From Pectinatus haikarae (GTDB lineage: Bacteria; Bacillota; Negativicutes; Selenomonadales; Selenomonadaceae), in the NCBI RefSeq assembly GCF_030813505.1, contig NZ_JAUSUE010000006.1: a DNA stretch of 64,000 bases; one strand, written 5' to 3'. Both the position numbers and the translations under genes were made by a program. A model generated the notes under the pieces. The model made no database searches and was not told the DNA's origin. It saw only the letters and a program-made list of their open reading frames with translations. The stretch's first letter is position 1; each line of letters opens with the position of its first letter. This document shows, one piece after another, positions 34,892 to 43,887 of the stretch.

Positions 34892-35859
34892 TGATAATAG
34901 CTTATCCTGTTTTGGCTGCAATTTTTTCTGCGGCCATCGTTCTTTTCTGCGGACCGAAGCTTATTCCTGAGCTTCACAAATTGAAATTTGGACAGAGCAT
35001 ACGACAGGAAGGACCTAAAAGTCATCAGGCCAAATCAGGTACGCCTACTATGGGCGGTATTATGATTGTTATTGGGATTACTGCAGGTACAATGGCTTTT
35101 GCACATTTGAGTGTAGAAATATTGTTGGCATTATTAATAATGTTTGGTTATTTTATTATAGGATTTATAGACGATTATATAAAAGTGGTTTTAAAACGGA
35201 ATCTTGGCCTAAAAGCCCGTCAAAAGTTTCTTGCACAGCTTTTTATTGCACTGCTCGCAACCTATTGGGGAATACACAGCGGTGTATTGGATACATCTCT
35301 TTGGCTGCCGATATTGAATATGAATATAAATATTGGGTTGTTATATTATGTATTGGTATGGTTGGTTTTTGTAGGTACCACAAACGCAATAAATTTAACG
35401 GATGGACTGGATGGTCTTGCGGCTGGATCTGTCGCCATTGCTTCTTTTATTTATGCACTGATATGCATTTATCTGGCAAAATATGATCTGGCGGTTTTTT
35501 GTCTGTCATGTACCGGCGCATTGGTAGCCTTTTTAAAATTCAATCAACATCCGGCCAGAATTTTCATGGGAGATACAGGATCCTTAGCACTGGGCGGTGT
35601 TATATCGGCAGTGGCTGTTTTGACACACACAGAAATACTTTTGATAATTATTGGCGGACTTTTTGTAATAGAAGCTCTTTCTGTTATAATTCAGGTTATT
35701 TCTTTTCGCTGCAGAAATGGCAAGAGAGTTTTTCTGATGAGTCCGCTTCATCATCATTTCGAATTGAAAGGGTGGCCTGAGATCAAGGTAGTGCGGAATT
35801 TCTGGCTGACTGGTGCATTATTCGGAATACTGGGTATGGCTGTTGTTCTATTAAGTTAA
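34888..35859 (+). CDS. mraY: Phospho-N-acetylmuramoyl-pentapeptide-transferase MraY
   Basis: A 323-residue polytopic membrane enzyme (about ten segments) that moves phospho-MurNAc-pentapeptide onto undecaprenyl phosphate to make lipid I. The conserved acidic pair is in GFIDDYIKV, the magnesium/substrate region in NLTDGLDGLAAG, and the HHHFELKGW motif is near the C-terminus. GTPTMGGIMI is also present. Start overlaps the murF stop by 4 bases. Normal length, nothing unusual. Confidence 0.98.
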   Translation: MMIIAYPVLAAIFSAAIVLFCGPKLIPELHKLKFGQSIRQEGPKSHQAKSGTPTMGGIMIVIGITAGTMAFAHLSVEILLALLIMFGYFIIGFIDDYIKVVLKRNLGLKARQKFLAQLFIALLATYWGIHSGVLDTSLWLPILNMNINIGLLYYVLVWLVFVGTTNAINLTDGLDGLAAGSVAIASFIYALICIYLAKYDLAVFCLSCTGALVAFLKFNQHPARIFMGDTGSLALGGVISAVAVLTHTEILLIIIGGLFVIEALSVIIQVISFRCRNGKRVFLMSPLHHHFELKGWPEIKVVRNFWLTGALFGILGMAVVLLS

Positions 35860-35874
35860 GAAAGAAGTAATAAA

Positions 35875-37239
35875 ATGAATTTTACGGATAAAAATATTAT
35901 AATTTTAGGGGCGGGAATAAGTGGCATAGGAGCTGCGAAGACAGCCCATAAATTGGGCGCGGAAGTGACACTGTGCGATGCAAAACCAGCAGAACAGATA
36001 AAATATGATTTGAGTGAACTAAGAAATATTAATATAAAATTAGTTTTAGGTCAGCAGAAAATAAATATTTTAAAAAATGCGGACATGGTAATATTGTCTC
36101 CGGCGGTAGCATTACATATTCCTCTTTTGGACGAAGTAAGGAAACTGGGAATAAAAATAATAAGTGAAATAGAATTTGCCTGGTATATTGCATCAGCTCC
36201 TATATATGCGGTAACGGGGACAAACGGAAAAACGACTACCACCGTGCTGCTGGGGTTGCTCATGAAAAAGATATATGAACGGGTCGGTGTGGGAGGCAAT
36301 ATAGGTGTACCATTGTGTGAAGAAGTGCAGCGTGTCGCTGATAAAGGCTGTACTGTGGCAGAAATATCAAGCTACCAGCTGGAAAGTTCACATGAATTTT
36401 GTCCGCATATAGCCGCTGTATTGAATATTACACCTGATCATATCGCGCGGCATGGATCAATGGAAATATATCAGCAGATGAAAGAGAAAATTTTTGTCAA
36501 TCAGACAAAGCAGGATTTTCTTGTTCTGAATTATGATGATCTGCGTACACGCAATATGGCCGAACGGGCTAAAAGTACGGTTATGTTTTTCAGCAGGGCG
36601 ATATCTCTTGAAGAGGGAGTATTTGCCCTGGATAGCAAATTGATGATAAAGTGGCGGGGGAGAGAATATCTTGTTTGCGGCGTGGATGAAATAGGAATAA
36701 AGGGCGGACATAATGTGGAAAATGCCTTAGCTGCCACGGCTACGGCTTTTTTGGCAGGTGTTTCGCCGGCTCAGATAGCTGATGTTTTGAGAAATTTTTC
36801 GGGAGTTGAGCATCGTATAGAGGCAGTAAAAGAGATCGCTGGCGTGAAATATTTCAATGATTCAAAGGCGACAAATACAGATGCTGCTATAAAAGCGTTA
36901 GAAACATTTGACGGGCATGTTGTTCTTATAGCCGGTGGACATGATAAGAAAACAGATTTGACAGAATTTATGCGGCTGGCCAGCCAGCGTGTCGATAAAT
37001 TGATTTTGCTCGGTGAAGCTGCCGCAAGATTCAGAGAGGCTGCTATCCTCAATGGAATAAGAGAAAATAATATAGTGGAAGCGGGCTATTCAATGAAAAA
37101 GGCAGTATCATTGGCGCGGCAGTATGCTGTTGCACCGCAGGTAGTATTGCTTTCACCGGCTTGTTCGAGTTTTGATATGTATGATGGATATGAAGAACGA
37201 GGACGTGACTTTAAAAAAATAGTTAACGAATTGGAATAA
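35875..37239 (+). CDS. murD: UDP-N-acetylmuramoyl-L-alanine:D-glutamate ligase MurD
   Basis: A 454-residue Mur ligase adding D-glutamate. ATP-binding motif is TGTNGKTTTT near residues 116-125, with SSYQLESSHEF and a later NDSKATNTDAAIKALE as MurD signatures. It starts 15 bases after mraY. Only 23 bases separate it from murG, so ftsW, which commonly lies here, is missing. Confidence 0.97.
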   Translation: MNFTDKNIIILGAGISGIGAAKTAHKLGAEVTLCDAKPAEQIKYDLSELRNINIKLVLGQQKINILKNADMVILSPAVALHIPLLDEVRKLGIKIISEIEFAWYIASAPIYAVTGTNGKTTTTVLLGLLMKKIYERVGVGGNIGVPLCEEVQRVADKGCTVAEISSYQLESSHEFCPHIAAVLNITPDHIARHGSMEIYQQMKEKIFVNQTKQDFLVLNYDDLRTRNMAERAKSTVMFFSRAISLEEGVFALDSKLMIKWRGREYLVCGVDEIGIKGGHNVENALAATATAFLAGVSPAQIADVLRNFSGVEHRIEAVKEIAGVKYFNDSKATNTDAAIKALETFDGHVVLIAGGHDKKTDLTEFMRLASQRVDKLILLGEAAARFREAAILNGIRENNIVEAGYSMKKAVSLARQYAVAPQVVLLSPACSSFDMYDGYEERGRDFKKIVNELE

Positions 37240-37262
37240 TAGGGTAAGCAGGTAATAGGAAA

Positions 37263-38378
37263 ATGAAACTTATTTTTTCAGGGGGCGGGACCGGAGGACA
37301 CATTTATCCTGCAATAACGCTGATTGAGAGTATAAAAGAGAGAAATCCTCAGGCGCAGATACTTTACGTCGGGACCTCCAGAGGGTTGGAAGCCGATATA
37401 GTGCCGAAAGAAAATATCCCATTTAAAACTATTGATATAGAGGGTTTTTCCAGGCACCTGACTGTAAAAAATATTGTTGTTTTTGGTAAGGCAGTCGCTG
37501 GAATGATAAAGGCTCGCACCATACTAAAAGAATATAAACCGGATGCTGTCATTGGAACGGGCGGATATGTGAGCGGACCAATCCTTCTTGCAGCTTCTTT
37601 TATGAATATTCCTACGCTTATTCAGGACCAGAACGCTATTCCGGGAATTACCAATAAAATTTTGTCAAAATTTGTCAATAAAATAGCATGCGGTTATGAA
37701 TCAGCATGCAGCCATTTCCCTTCGCAAAAGACTGTCCTGACAGGAAATCCTGTACGAAAAGATGTTTTGATGTCTTCCCGCAGTGAGGCATTGTCTTCAA
37801 TTGGATTGGACAATACAAGAAAGACAGTTCTCATTACAGGAGGAAGCAGAGGGGCAAGAAGAATAAATGAAGCTATGACGGATGTGTATGAGCAGTTTTT
37901 GAATGATACGGCAGTTCAATTCCTGCATATAACGGGGACAAATGAGTATCAGAAAGTGCTCGACAGTATAAAAGCTAAAGGCATCGATTTGGGGAGAGCA
38001 GATAATATATTTGTAAAACCGTATTTATATGATATGCCAAAAGCTTTGGCAGCCGCTGATATGGCAGTTGCCAGGGCAGGAGCCATAGGTTTGGCAGAAA
38101 TAACAGCCTGTGGTATTCCTTCAATACTGATTCCCTATCCATATGCCGCGGAAAATCATCAGGAATTTAATGCCCGCGCACTTGTCGAAAAGGGTGCTGC
38201 AGTAATGATATTGAATTCAGAACTCACAGGCAAACGTCTGGCTCGGGAATTGACAGAATTGCTTGCATCAGAAAATAAAGTGCAAAAAATGGCTTTGGCC
38301 AGCAAAACTATGGGACATCCCGGAGCGGCAGGGGAAATTGCGGATATGATTTTAGAACTGATTTATAATAAAGGATAA
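37263..38378 (+). CDS. murG: UDP-GlcNAc:undecaprenyl-pyrophosphoryl-MurNAc-pentapeptide GlcNAc transferase MurG
   Basis: A 371-residue GT28 enzyme converting lipid I to lipid II at the inner membrane face. The N-terminal glycine loop GGGTGGHIYPA is at residues 7-17. GTGGYVSGP and the second glycine loop ITGGSRGARRIN (about 195) follow. The donor motif GAIGLAEITACGIPSILIP is intact. The start ATG lies 23 bases after the murD stop. Confidence 0.97.
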   Translation: MKLIFSGGGTGGHIYPAITLIESIKERNPQAQILYVGTSRGLEADIVPKENIPFKTIDIEGFSRHLTVKNIVVFGKAVAGMIKARTILKEYKPDAVIGTGGYVSGPILLAASFMNIPTLIQDQNAIPGITNKILSKFVNKIACGYESACSHFPSQKTVLTGNPVRKDVLMSSRSEALSSIGLDNTRKTVLITGGSRGARRINEAMTDVYEQFLNDTAVQFLHITGTNEYQKVLDSIKAKGIDLGRADNIFVKPYLYDMPKALAAADMAVARAGAIGLAEITACGIPSILIPYPYAAENHQEFNARALVEKGAAVMILNSELTGKRLARELTELLASENKVQKMALASKTMGHPGAAGEIADMILELIYNKG

Positions 38379-38406
38379 TCTATTTAAATTGCAGGAGGGA
38401 AATTTT

Positions 38407-39768
38407 TTGCTTAAAAATATAAAAAAAATTCATTTTATCGGTATAGGCGGAGTCGGCATGAGCGCTATAGCTGAAGTCTTGTTGGAAAAAGGATACATTG
38501 TGACCGGTTCGGATTTGAATGCATCAGATATTGTTGCAGGTCTGCAAAAACGCGGAGCTTTAATATATAAAGGGCATTGTCCATCAAATATTACTGATTG
38601 TGATGCTGTGGTAATCTCTTCGGCTATAGCTGAGGATAACCCTGAATTATTGACTGCCAAAAGCAAAAATATAAAAATATATCATCGCTCAGATATACTG
38701 GCTGAGCTGATAAATTCAGCTAAAGGGATAGCAGTGGCAGGATCACATGGCAAAACCACCACATCATCAATGCTGAGTGTGGTCCTGGATAATGCAGGTG
38801 TTGATCCCACCGTATTGATAGGTGGTGTAGTCGATTATTTTCACGGCAATGCCAGACTGGGAAAAAGTGAATATGTGATAGCTGAGGCTGATGAAAGTGA
38901 TGGATCTTTTTTGAAGTTTAATCCTTATATTGCTCTTGTTACAAATGTTGAGGACGATCATATGGATCATTACGGAACAATGGAAAATATCATTGTGGCA
39001 TTTCGCCATTTTTTGGCTAATACTGATCCGGCAGGAATAGCAGTTTTATGTTTTGATCATGAAAATGTGAGGAAGATAGCTGCGCTCACCGACAAACGTT
39101 TTATTTCATATGGAATTGTCAATGATGCTGACTATATGGCAGCTAACATGAACATGTCAAAATTAAAAACAAGCTTTGATGTAATTTATAAAAAAGAAAA
39201 TATTGGTAAAATAGAGCTGAACATACCGGGACGGCATAATATTTTAAATGCTTTGGGAACCATAGCGGTATGCAGGTTTTTGGGCATATCTATGGAGAAG
39301 ATCGCAGATGGATTTAAAATATTTCACGGTGCTGACCGCAGATTTCAAACAAAAAAAAGAACAAGTGACTTTTGGGTAGTAGATGATTATGCACATCATC
39401 CTACAGAAATAGAGACGACTTTGGAAGCGGCAAAGCAGACCAGCCCAAAGCGCCTTATTTGCATATTCCAGCCGCATAGATACAGCAGAACAAAAATTTT
39501 GGCGCAGGAATTCGGCAGCTGTTTTTCACAGGCTGATATTTTGATTTTTACGGACATATATTCTGCAGGTGAAAAACCTATTCCGGGTATATCTGGAAAA
39601 ACTATTTTCGATGAAGTAGAAAAAAACGGGAAAAAAGCCATATATATAGAAAATATGGAAGAAATAAGCAGTTATGTGAAGTCTATAGTCAAGTCTGGTG
39701 ATTTGATTATTACGATGGGAGCAGGTAATATATTCAGGTGCGGAGAAAAATTGGCACAGGAATTATAG
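38407..39768 (+). CDS. murC: UDP-N-acetylmuramate:L-alanine ligase MurC
   Basis: A 453-residue Mur ligase adding L-alanine to UDP-MurNAc. I place the start at TTG 38407 rather than the frame's first TTG (38389), because the only ribosome-binding site, GGAGG at 38394-38398, lies between them, 8 bases before 38407. The protein then begins with the conserved IKKIHFIGIGGVGMSAIAE. The ATP loop is AGSHGKTTTSS. YAHHPTEIETTL and FQPHRYSRT are MurC signatures. murB, often fused or adjacent, is not in the window. Confidence 0.96.
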   Translation: MLKNIKKIHFIGIGGVGMSAIAEVLLEKGYIVTGSDLNASDIVAGLQKRGALIYKGHCPSNITDCDAVVISSAIAEDNPELLTAKSKNIKIYHRSDILAELINSAKGIAVAGSHGKTTTSSMLSVVLDNAGVDPTVLIGGVVDYFHGNARLGKSEYVIAEADESDGSFLKFNPYIALVTNVEDDHMDHYGTMENIIVAFRHFLANTDPAGIAVLCFDHENVRKIAALTDKRFISYGIVNDADYMAANMNMSKLKTSFDVIYKKENIGKIELNIPGRHNILNALGTIAVCRFLGISMEKIADGFKIFHGADRRFQTKKRTSDFWVVDDYAHHPTEIETTLEAAKQTSPKRLICIFQPHRYSRTKILAQEFGSCFSQADILIFTDIYSAGEKPIPGISGKTIFDEVEKNGKKAIYIENMEEISSYVKSIVKSGDLIITMGAGNIFRCGEKLAQEL

Positions 39769-39832
39769 CTGCTTAGCCAGTATAAAAACATATATGCATA
39801 AGCATAATTACAATCAGGCAGGAGAGTAAAAT

Positions 39833-40762
39833 ATGAAATATAATAAAATCGCAGTTGTCATGGGCGGACCATCTTCAGAGGCAAAAATATCGCGATTGAC
39901 AGGAATGGCGGTAATGGAAGCTTTAAAAAGCAAGGGCCATGAGGTAATACCAGTCGAGCTTTGTCGGAACACTGTTGTGGATGATATAAAAAAAAGTGGC
40001 TGTGACGTGGTTTTTAATGCTGTTCACGGCAGGTATGGCGAGGACGGAATACTCCGTGCAGTTATGGAGATGATTGATATGCCATGTACAGGCTCAAATG
40101 TACTTGCAAGCGCGCTGACTATGAATAAGGCAGCCAGCAAACGCATATTCTTGTCGGCAGGTATAAGCACGCCGCGTACATTGTTTTTTAAAGATACAGA
40201 TGCAGAAAACATTGATATAAAAGCGCAGGTAATGGAAGAATTTGATTTCCCGGTAGTCGTCAAGGCTGTGGATCAGGGATCAAGCATAGGCGTAGTTACT
40301 GTAAATAATGAAGAAATTTTTATTAAAGGAATGGAAGAGGCATTCCGATACAGTAAAGAGATTATTATAGAAGAATTTATAAAGGGCCGTGAATTGACAG
40401 TCGCAGTGTATGGCGGCAAGGAAAAAAAGGCCATGCCCATAATAGAAATAGTTGCAGCAGACGGTGTTTACGATTATCATAATAAATATACAAAAGGCTG
40501 TTCAAAGCATATAATTCCAGCTCCACTGCCGGCAGAATTAACAGAAAAAATCAAGCAGATATCTGTAGAGGCCTGCGAAATAACGGGCTGCAGCGGAGTG
40601 GCTCGTGTTGATTTGATTTTAAGCGAGGATAATGTGCCCTATGTGCTGGAAATTAATACGGTGCCGGGAATGACTGAAACATCATTAGTACCTGACGCAG
40701 CGGGGCACGCAGGTATAAAATTCCCCGAACTGTGTGAAATGATGATAGATATGATAGATTAA
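39833..40762 (+). CDS. ddl: D-alanine:D-alanine ligase
   Basis: A 309-residue ATP-grasp ligase making D-Ala-D-Ala for MurF. It has the N-terminal MGGPSSEAKIS, the ATP-grasp lid region KAVDQGSSIGV, EEFIKGRELTV and the metal site in EINTVPGMTETSLVP. The omega-loop reads YDYHNKY; tyrosine at that position is the D-Ala-D-Ala form, where D-Ala-D-Lac ligases carry phenylalanine. RBS GGAGAG precedes ATG. It sits between murC and ftsQ where murB-ddl-ftsQ is common. Confidence 0.96.
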   Translation: MKYNKIAVVMGGPSSEAKISRLTGMAVMEALKSKGHEVIPVELCRNTVVDDIKKSGCDVVFNAVHGRYGEDGILRAVMEMIDMPCTGSNVLASALTMNKAASKRIFLSAGISTPRTLFFKDTDAENIDIKAQVMEEFDFPVVVKAVDQGSSIGVVTVNNEEIFIKGMEEAFRYSKEIIIEEFIKGRELTVAVYGGKEKKAMPIIEIVAADGVYDYHNKYTKGCSKHIIPAPLPAELTEKIKQISVEACEITGCSGVARVDLILSEDNVPYVLEINTVPGMTETSLVPDAAGHAGIKFPELCEMMIDMID

Positions 40763-40811
40763 AAATGCGAAAGAATATGGGAAGGAGAGGGCGGCAGCCT
40801 GCGTATAGAAT

Positions 40812-41528
40812 ATGAAAAGAAGATTTTCCCGATATACGGCAAGAATATCTTTCCTGCTTCTTTTGTTAACAGGCGCTGTTTTTTTTCTGAATTCCCCCAT
40901 ATTGGCAGTGAGCAGCATAGCGGTGCAGGGAAATGAAGAATTGACCAAAGAACAGGTAATTCAAATAGCAGATATCAGAGAACCAGTAAATATTTTTGCG
41001 GTAAAAACAGATTATCTGCAAAAGCGTTTGGAAAGCGATCTGCGCATTGCAAAAGCTTCTGTAAGGAGAAGTTTCCCCAATGTTCTTCTTATTGATATAA
41101 AAGAACGAAAGCCTATTGCTACATTACGCTGCAATTATGGATATGTTGATATAGCGGGCAATGGAATTATTATGAACTCCTATCGGAATATGCAGACCAT
41201 GAAATTTCCCATGATGACCGGTATCACACTGGGGGACGTTTATATTGGCGATAAAATAGATGATGCGAATGTCTTGAAAGCGGCAGCTTTTCTTGAGCAA
41301 ATGGACAGCACCGCTTTAGCGCAGATATCGGAAATCAGCATCATATCACCTCAGAATATTGTGGCATACACTACAGGCGGTGTGAAAATAAAATTGGGTG
41401 ATTTGTCATTTTCTGAGCAAGAGGCGAAGAAAACAGCTGTTTTTCTGAACGATTTAAAAACAATGAAAAAACCTGTCGAATATGTTGACTTTGGCTATAT
41501 ATCACCTGTACTTAAATTTAAATCCTGA
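40812..41528 (+). CDS. ftsQ: Cell division protein FtsQ/DivIB
   Basis: A 238-residue bitopic protein. It has a basic N-terminus, one membrane segment (about 12-31), then a POTRA domain near 33-103 (VSSIAVQGNEELTKEQVIQIA, ending around IDIKERKP), then the FtsQ/DivIB beta domain. It links FtsL and partners in the divisome on the outer side of the cytoplasmic membrane. Position between ddl and the DUF881/Sbp pair before ftsZ fits. ftsA, which follows ftsQ in many bacteria, is absent. Confidence 0.92.
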   Translation: MKRRFSRYTARISFLLLLLTGAVFFLNSPILAVSSIAVQGNEELTKEQVIQIADIREPVNIFAVKTDYLQKRLESDLRIAKASVRRSFPNVLLIDIKERKPIATLRCNYGYVDIAGNGIIMNSYRNMQTMKFPMMTGITLGDVYIGDKIDDANVLKAAAFLEQMDSTALAQISEISIISPQNIVAYTTGGVKIKLGDLSFSEQEAKKTAVFLNDLKTMKKPVEYVDFGYISPVLKFKS

Positions 41529-41542
41529 TCGAGGAGTAAATT

Positions 41543-42229
41543 ATGCTGTCAAGAAAATATAACCGGATATCTATAATACTGGCCTGCTTCCTTCTGGGGT
41601 TTATGTTGGCAATTCAGTTCCATTCTACGCAGAATAGTCTGAAATATTCAACGCAGTATCAAAGGACGGAGGAGCTGTCACAGCGTCTTTTGGCAACAGA
41701 AAAAGAAAGGGATTCTTTGAAAAAACAGAATCAAAAATATACACAAGATAAAAATGGTGGACTGACAGATGCGCAGATCATTGAAGCTGGTGCCTCAGAG
41801 GTCAGCGGACCGGGTCTGGTGGTGACTGTTGAAGACAGCAGCAAAAAAACTGCCACCGATGAAAATGCTAATTTATATATAATACATGATGAAGATATGC
41901 TGCGGATCATAAATGAGCTTCGTGCGGCGGGAGCTGAGGCTATTTCCATTAATGGGCAAAGAGTGGTGGCTACGACCGAAATAAGATGCGCAGGACCTAC
42001 TGTGTCTGTTAATAATGAACGTTCGGCACCTCCTTTTGTAATAAAAGCAATAGGTGATGCCGACACGCTGGAAAATGCAATGAAGATGCGCGGGGGCGTG
42101 ATTGATACGTTGAGTGTATGGGGCATAAAGATTGATATTGCAAAAAAAACGCAAATGCTGCTGCCTGCTTATAGCAAAGGTGTTGATTTTAAGTACACTG
42201 AATTGGTGGAGAAAGGCGGAGAAAAATGA
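41543..42229 (+). CDS. DUF881 family membrane-anchored protein
   Basis: A 228-residue protein with one N-terminal membrane segment (about 10-27), a coiled coil near 45-70 (LSQRLLATEKERDSLKKQNQK) and a DUF881 domain (SGPGLVVTVEDS, IHDEDMLRIINELRAAGAEAISINGQRV, ATTEIRCAGPTVSVN). DUF881 genes regularly sit beside sbp and ftsZ in Firmicutes and Actinobacteria. Function is unproven, probably linked to division. It ends in a 4-base overlap with sbp. Confidence 0.9.
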   Translation: MLSRKYNRISIILACFLLGFMLAIQFHSTQNSLKYSTQYQRTEELSQRLLATEKERDSLKKQNQKYTQDKNGGLTDAQIIEAGASEVSGPGLVVTVEDSSKKTATDENANLYIIHDEDMLRIINELRAAGAEAISINGQRVVATTEIRCAGPTVSVNNERSAPPFVIKAIGDADTLENAMKMRGGVIDTLSVWGIKIDIAKKTQMLLPAYSKGVDFKYTELVEKGGEK

Positions 42230-42555
42230 TTTTTGCTGTATTAAGTTTAACTGCAGGGGCAATAGTAGGGTATCTATGCAATGTAACAATACCCGGCGAA
42301 TACAGCAAATTATTTTCTGTGGCGTTGCTTGCTGGATTTGATGCCATATTCGGCGGATTGAAGGCCGTTTCATTAAATAATTTTGATAATACCAATTTTT
42401 TGCTCGGCTTTTTTTTAAATACAATATTAGCAGTTTTTATGGTATTTATCGGTGACAATTTGTCAATTGAACTCTATTATGTTGTTCTATTTGTATTTGC
42501 TCTCAGAATTTTTAAGAATCTATCATACCTTAGACATCACCTGATTAGAAAATAA
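42226..42555 (+). CDS. sbp: Small basic protein Sbp (DUF1290)
   Basis: A 109-residue integral membrane protein with three to four hydrophobic segments, and the family start LTAGAIVGYLCNVTIPGEYSK followed by AGFDAIFGGLKAV. Sbp family genes lie between ftsQ/DUF881 and ftsZ in many Gram-positive-lineage dcw clusters; function is unknown. The start overlaps the DUF881 stop by 4 bases. A 122-base gap with a candidate promoter separates it from ftsZ. Confidence 0.92.
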   Translation: MIFAVLSLTAGAIVGYLCNVTIPGEYSKLFSVALLAGFDAIFGGLKAVSLNNFDNTNFLLGFFLNTILAVFMVFIGDNLSIELYYVVLFVFALRIFKNLSYLRHHLIRK

Positions 42556-42578
42556 TGAAACTATATAGAAAATTAAGA

Positions 42579-42613
42579 TGGATTATTCACTGCATATGTT
42601 ATATAATATAACT
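42579..42613 (+). promoter_or_regulatory. ftsZ: Candidate ftsZ promoter with palindrome over the -10
   Basis: TGGATT, 17 bases, TATAAT (42602-42607). The -10 is perfect and the -35 weak. The -10 sits inside the 15-base palindrome GTTATATAATATAAC (42599-42613), which could serve as an operator. A short hairpin, ATGCC/GGCAT (42631-42646), follows in the leader ahead of the ftsZ RBS. Confidence 0.45.
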
Positions 42614-42677
42614 ATTAATCTGATTGCTTATATGCCATGAACGGCATTTTATATGGAGTATATGGGGGTTGCTTCTA

Positions 42678-43751
42678 TTGTTTGAATTAGATATGGACGT
42701 TGACCAATTTGCTAAGATAAAAGTTATTGGTGTTGGCGGTGGCGGTAACAACGCAGTCAACCGCATGATTGAGTCCGGTCTTAAGGGTGTTGATTTCATA
42801 GCGGTCAACACGGATGCACAGGCTTTATTGAATGCTAAGGCACAGAATCGCATACAGATCGGTGAAAAATTGACAAGAGGATTAGGGGCCGGTGCGAAAC
42901 CGGAAATTGGTGAAAAAGCTGCTGAAGAAAGCAGAGAAGAACTGCTTGGAGCTCTCAGAGGCGCTGATATGATTTTTGTGACGGCTGGAATGGGCGGAGG
43001 AACAGGTACAGGAGCGGCACCCATAGTGGCAGAATGTGCACGCGAGATAGGTGCACTTACTGTTGGAGTTGTGACAAAGCCATTTACCTTTGAAGGACGC
43101 AAACGCTTTAAACAGGCTGAAATAGGTATTGTGAACTTGAAGACAAATGTCGATACACTCATAACTATACCTAATGACAGACTGTTGGATGTTGTTGATA
43201 AAAAAACATCCATGATGGATGCTTTCCGCATAGCTGATGATGTGTTGCGTCAGGGCGTGCAGGGGATTTCGGATTTGATAGCCATACCGGGACTGATCAA
43301 TTTGGATTTTGCCGATGTCAAATCTGTTATGAATAATGCAGGTTCAGCGCTCATGGGTATAGGTGAGGCAACAGGGGAAAATGCTGCTGTGGATGCAGCT
43401 CGTGCGGCAGTGAACAGCCCTCTGCTGGAAACTTCTATTCAGGGTGCCCGTGGAGTGTTGCTCAATATAACAGGCGGTTCCAATTTGAGCCTTTTTCAAG
43501 TAAATGAAGCTTCCGCTATAATATCAGAAGCTGCGCACGAAGACGCGAATATAATTTTTGGTGCGGCTATTGATGAAAATATGCAGGACAATGTACGGGT
43601 TACTGTTATTGCAACAGGATTTGATGACAGCACGGTAACTGTCGAGCTGGATGGTAAAAAAATGGATGTTAGTACTGTAACGCATAAGATAAATGACTTT
43701 AAAATGGACAGGGAAATTCCTGATATACCAATATGGATGCGGAAAAAATAG
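42678..43751 (+). CDS. ftsZ: Cell division GTPase FtsZ
   Basis: 357 residues from TTG 42678, which has GGGGG 9 bases upstream and gives the family-like N-terminus MFELDMDVDQFAKIKVIGVG; the frame extends to 42624 without a better site. The tubulin/FtsZ signature GGGTGTG is at residues 106-112, and the T7 region NLDFADVKSVM is near 205-215. The C-terminal peptide DIPIWMRKK is a plausible FtsZ-tail binding motif for partners. The linker before it is short. FtsA is not encoded nearby, so membrane attachment may use another partner. A strong terminator follows. Confidence 0.97.
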   Translation: MFELDMDVDQFAKIKVIGVGGGGNNAVNRMIESGLKGVDFIAVNTDAQALLNAKAQNRIQIGEKLTRGLGAGAKPEIGEKAAEESREELLGALRGADMIFVTAGMGGGTGTGAAPIVAECAREIGALTVGVVTKPFTFEGRKRFKQAEIGIVNLKTNVDTLITIPNDRLLDVVDKKTSMMDAFRIADDVLRQGVQGISDLIAIPGLINLDFADVKSVMNNAGSALMGIGEATGENAAVDAARAAVNSPLLETSIQGARGVLLNITGGSNLSLFQVNEASAIISEAAHEDANIIFGAAIDENMQDNVRVTVIATGFDDSTVTVELDGKKMDVSTVTHKINDFKMDREIPDIPIWMRKK

Positions 43752-43766
43752 CAGAATGCAAAGAGA

Positions 43767-43803
43767 GCAATCGTTGCGGTTGGCGGCGGTTGCTTATTTT
43801 TTA
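43767..43803 (+). terminator. Intrinsic terminator after ftsZ
   Basis: GCAATCGTTGC pairs with GCGGCGGTTGC, using four G-U pairs, around a 5-base loop and is followed by TTATTTTTTAT. It marks the end of the dcw cluster. Confidence 0.8.
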
Positions 43804-43817
43804 TAAAATGTTATACT
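43790..43817 (+). promoter_or_regulatory. Candidate promoter for the solute-binding protein gene
   Basis: TTGCTT, 16 bases, TATACT, overlapping the end of the ftsZ terminator. An isolated consensus TTGACA at 43836-43841 has no matching -10. Low confidence. Confidence 0.35.
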
Positions 43818-43887
43818 TTAATGTAAAGTGAATTTTTGACAGAATAAGTGCATTGATTATTCGCTTCTGACAGTTGGGAGGCTGGTT

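Noticed and set aside
42599..43231. 210-residue minus-strand frame over the ftsZ start
   Set aside because: Antisense to FtsZ with its intact GTPase motifs; low-complexity composition.
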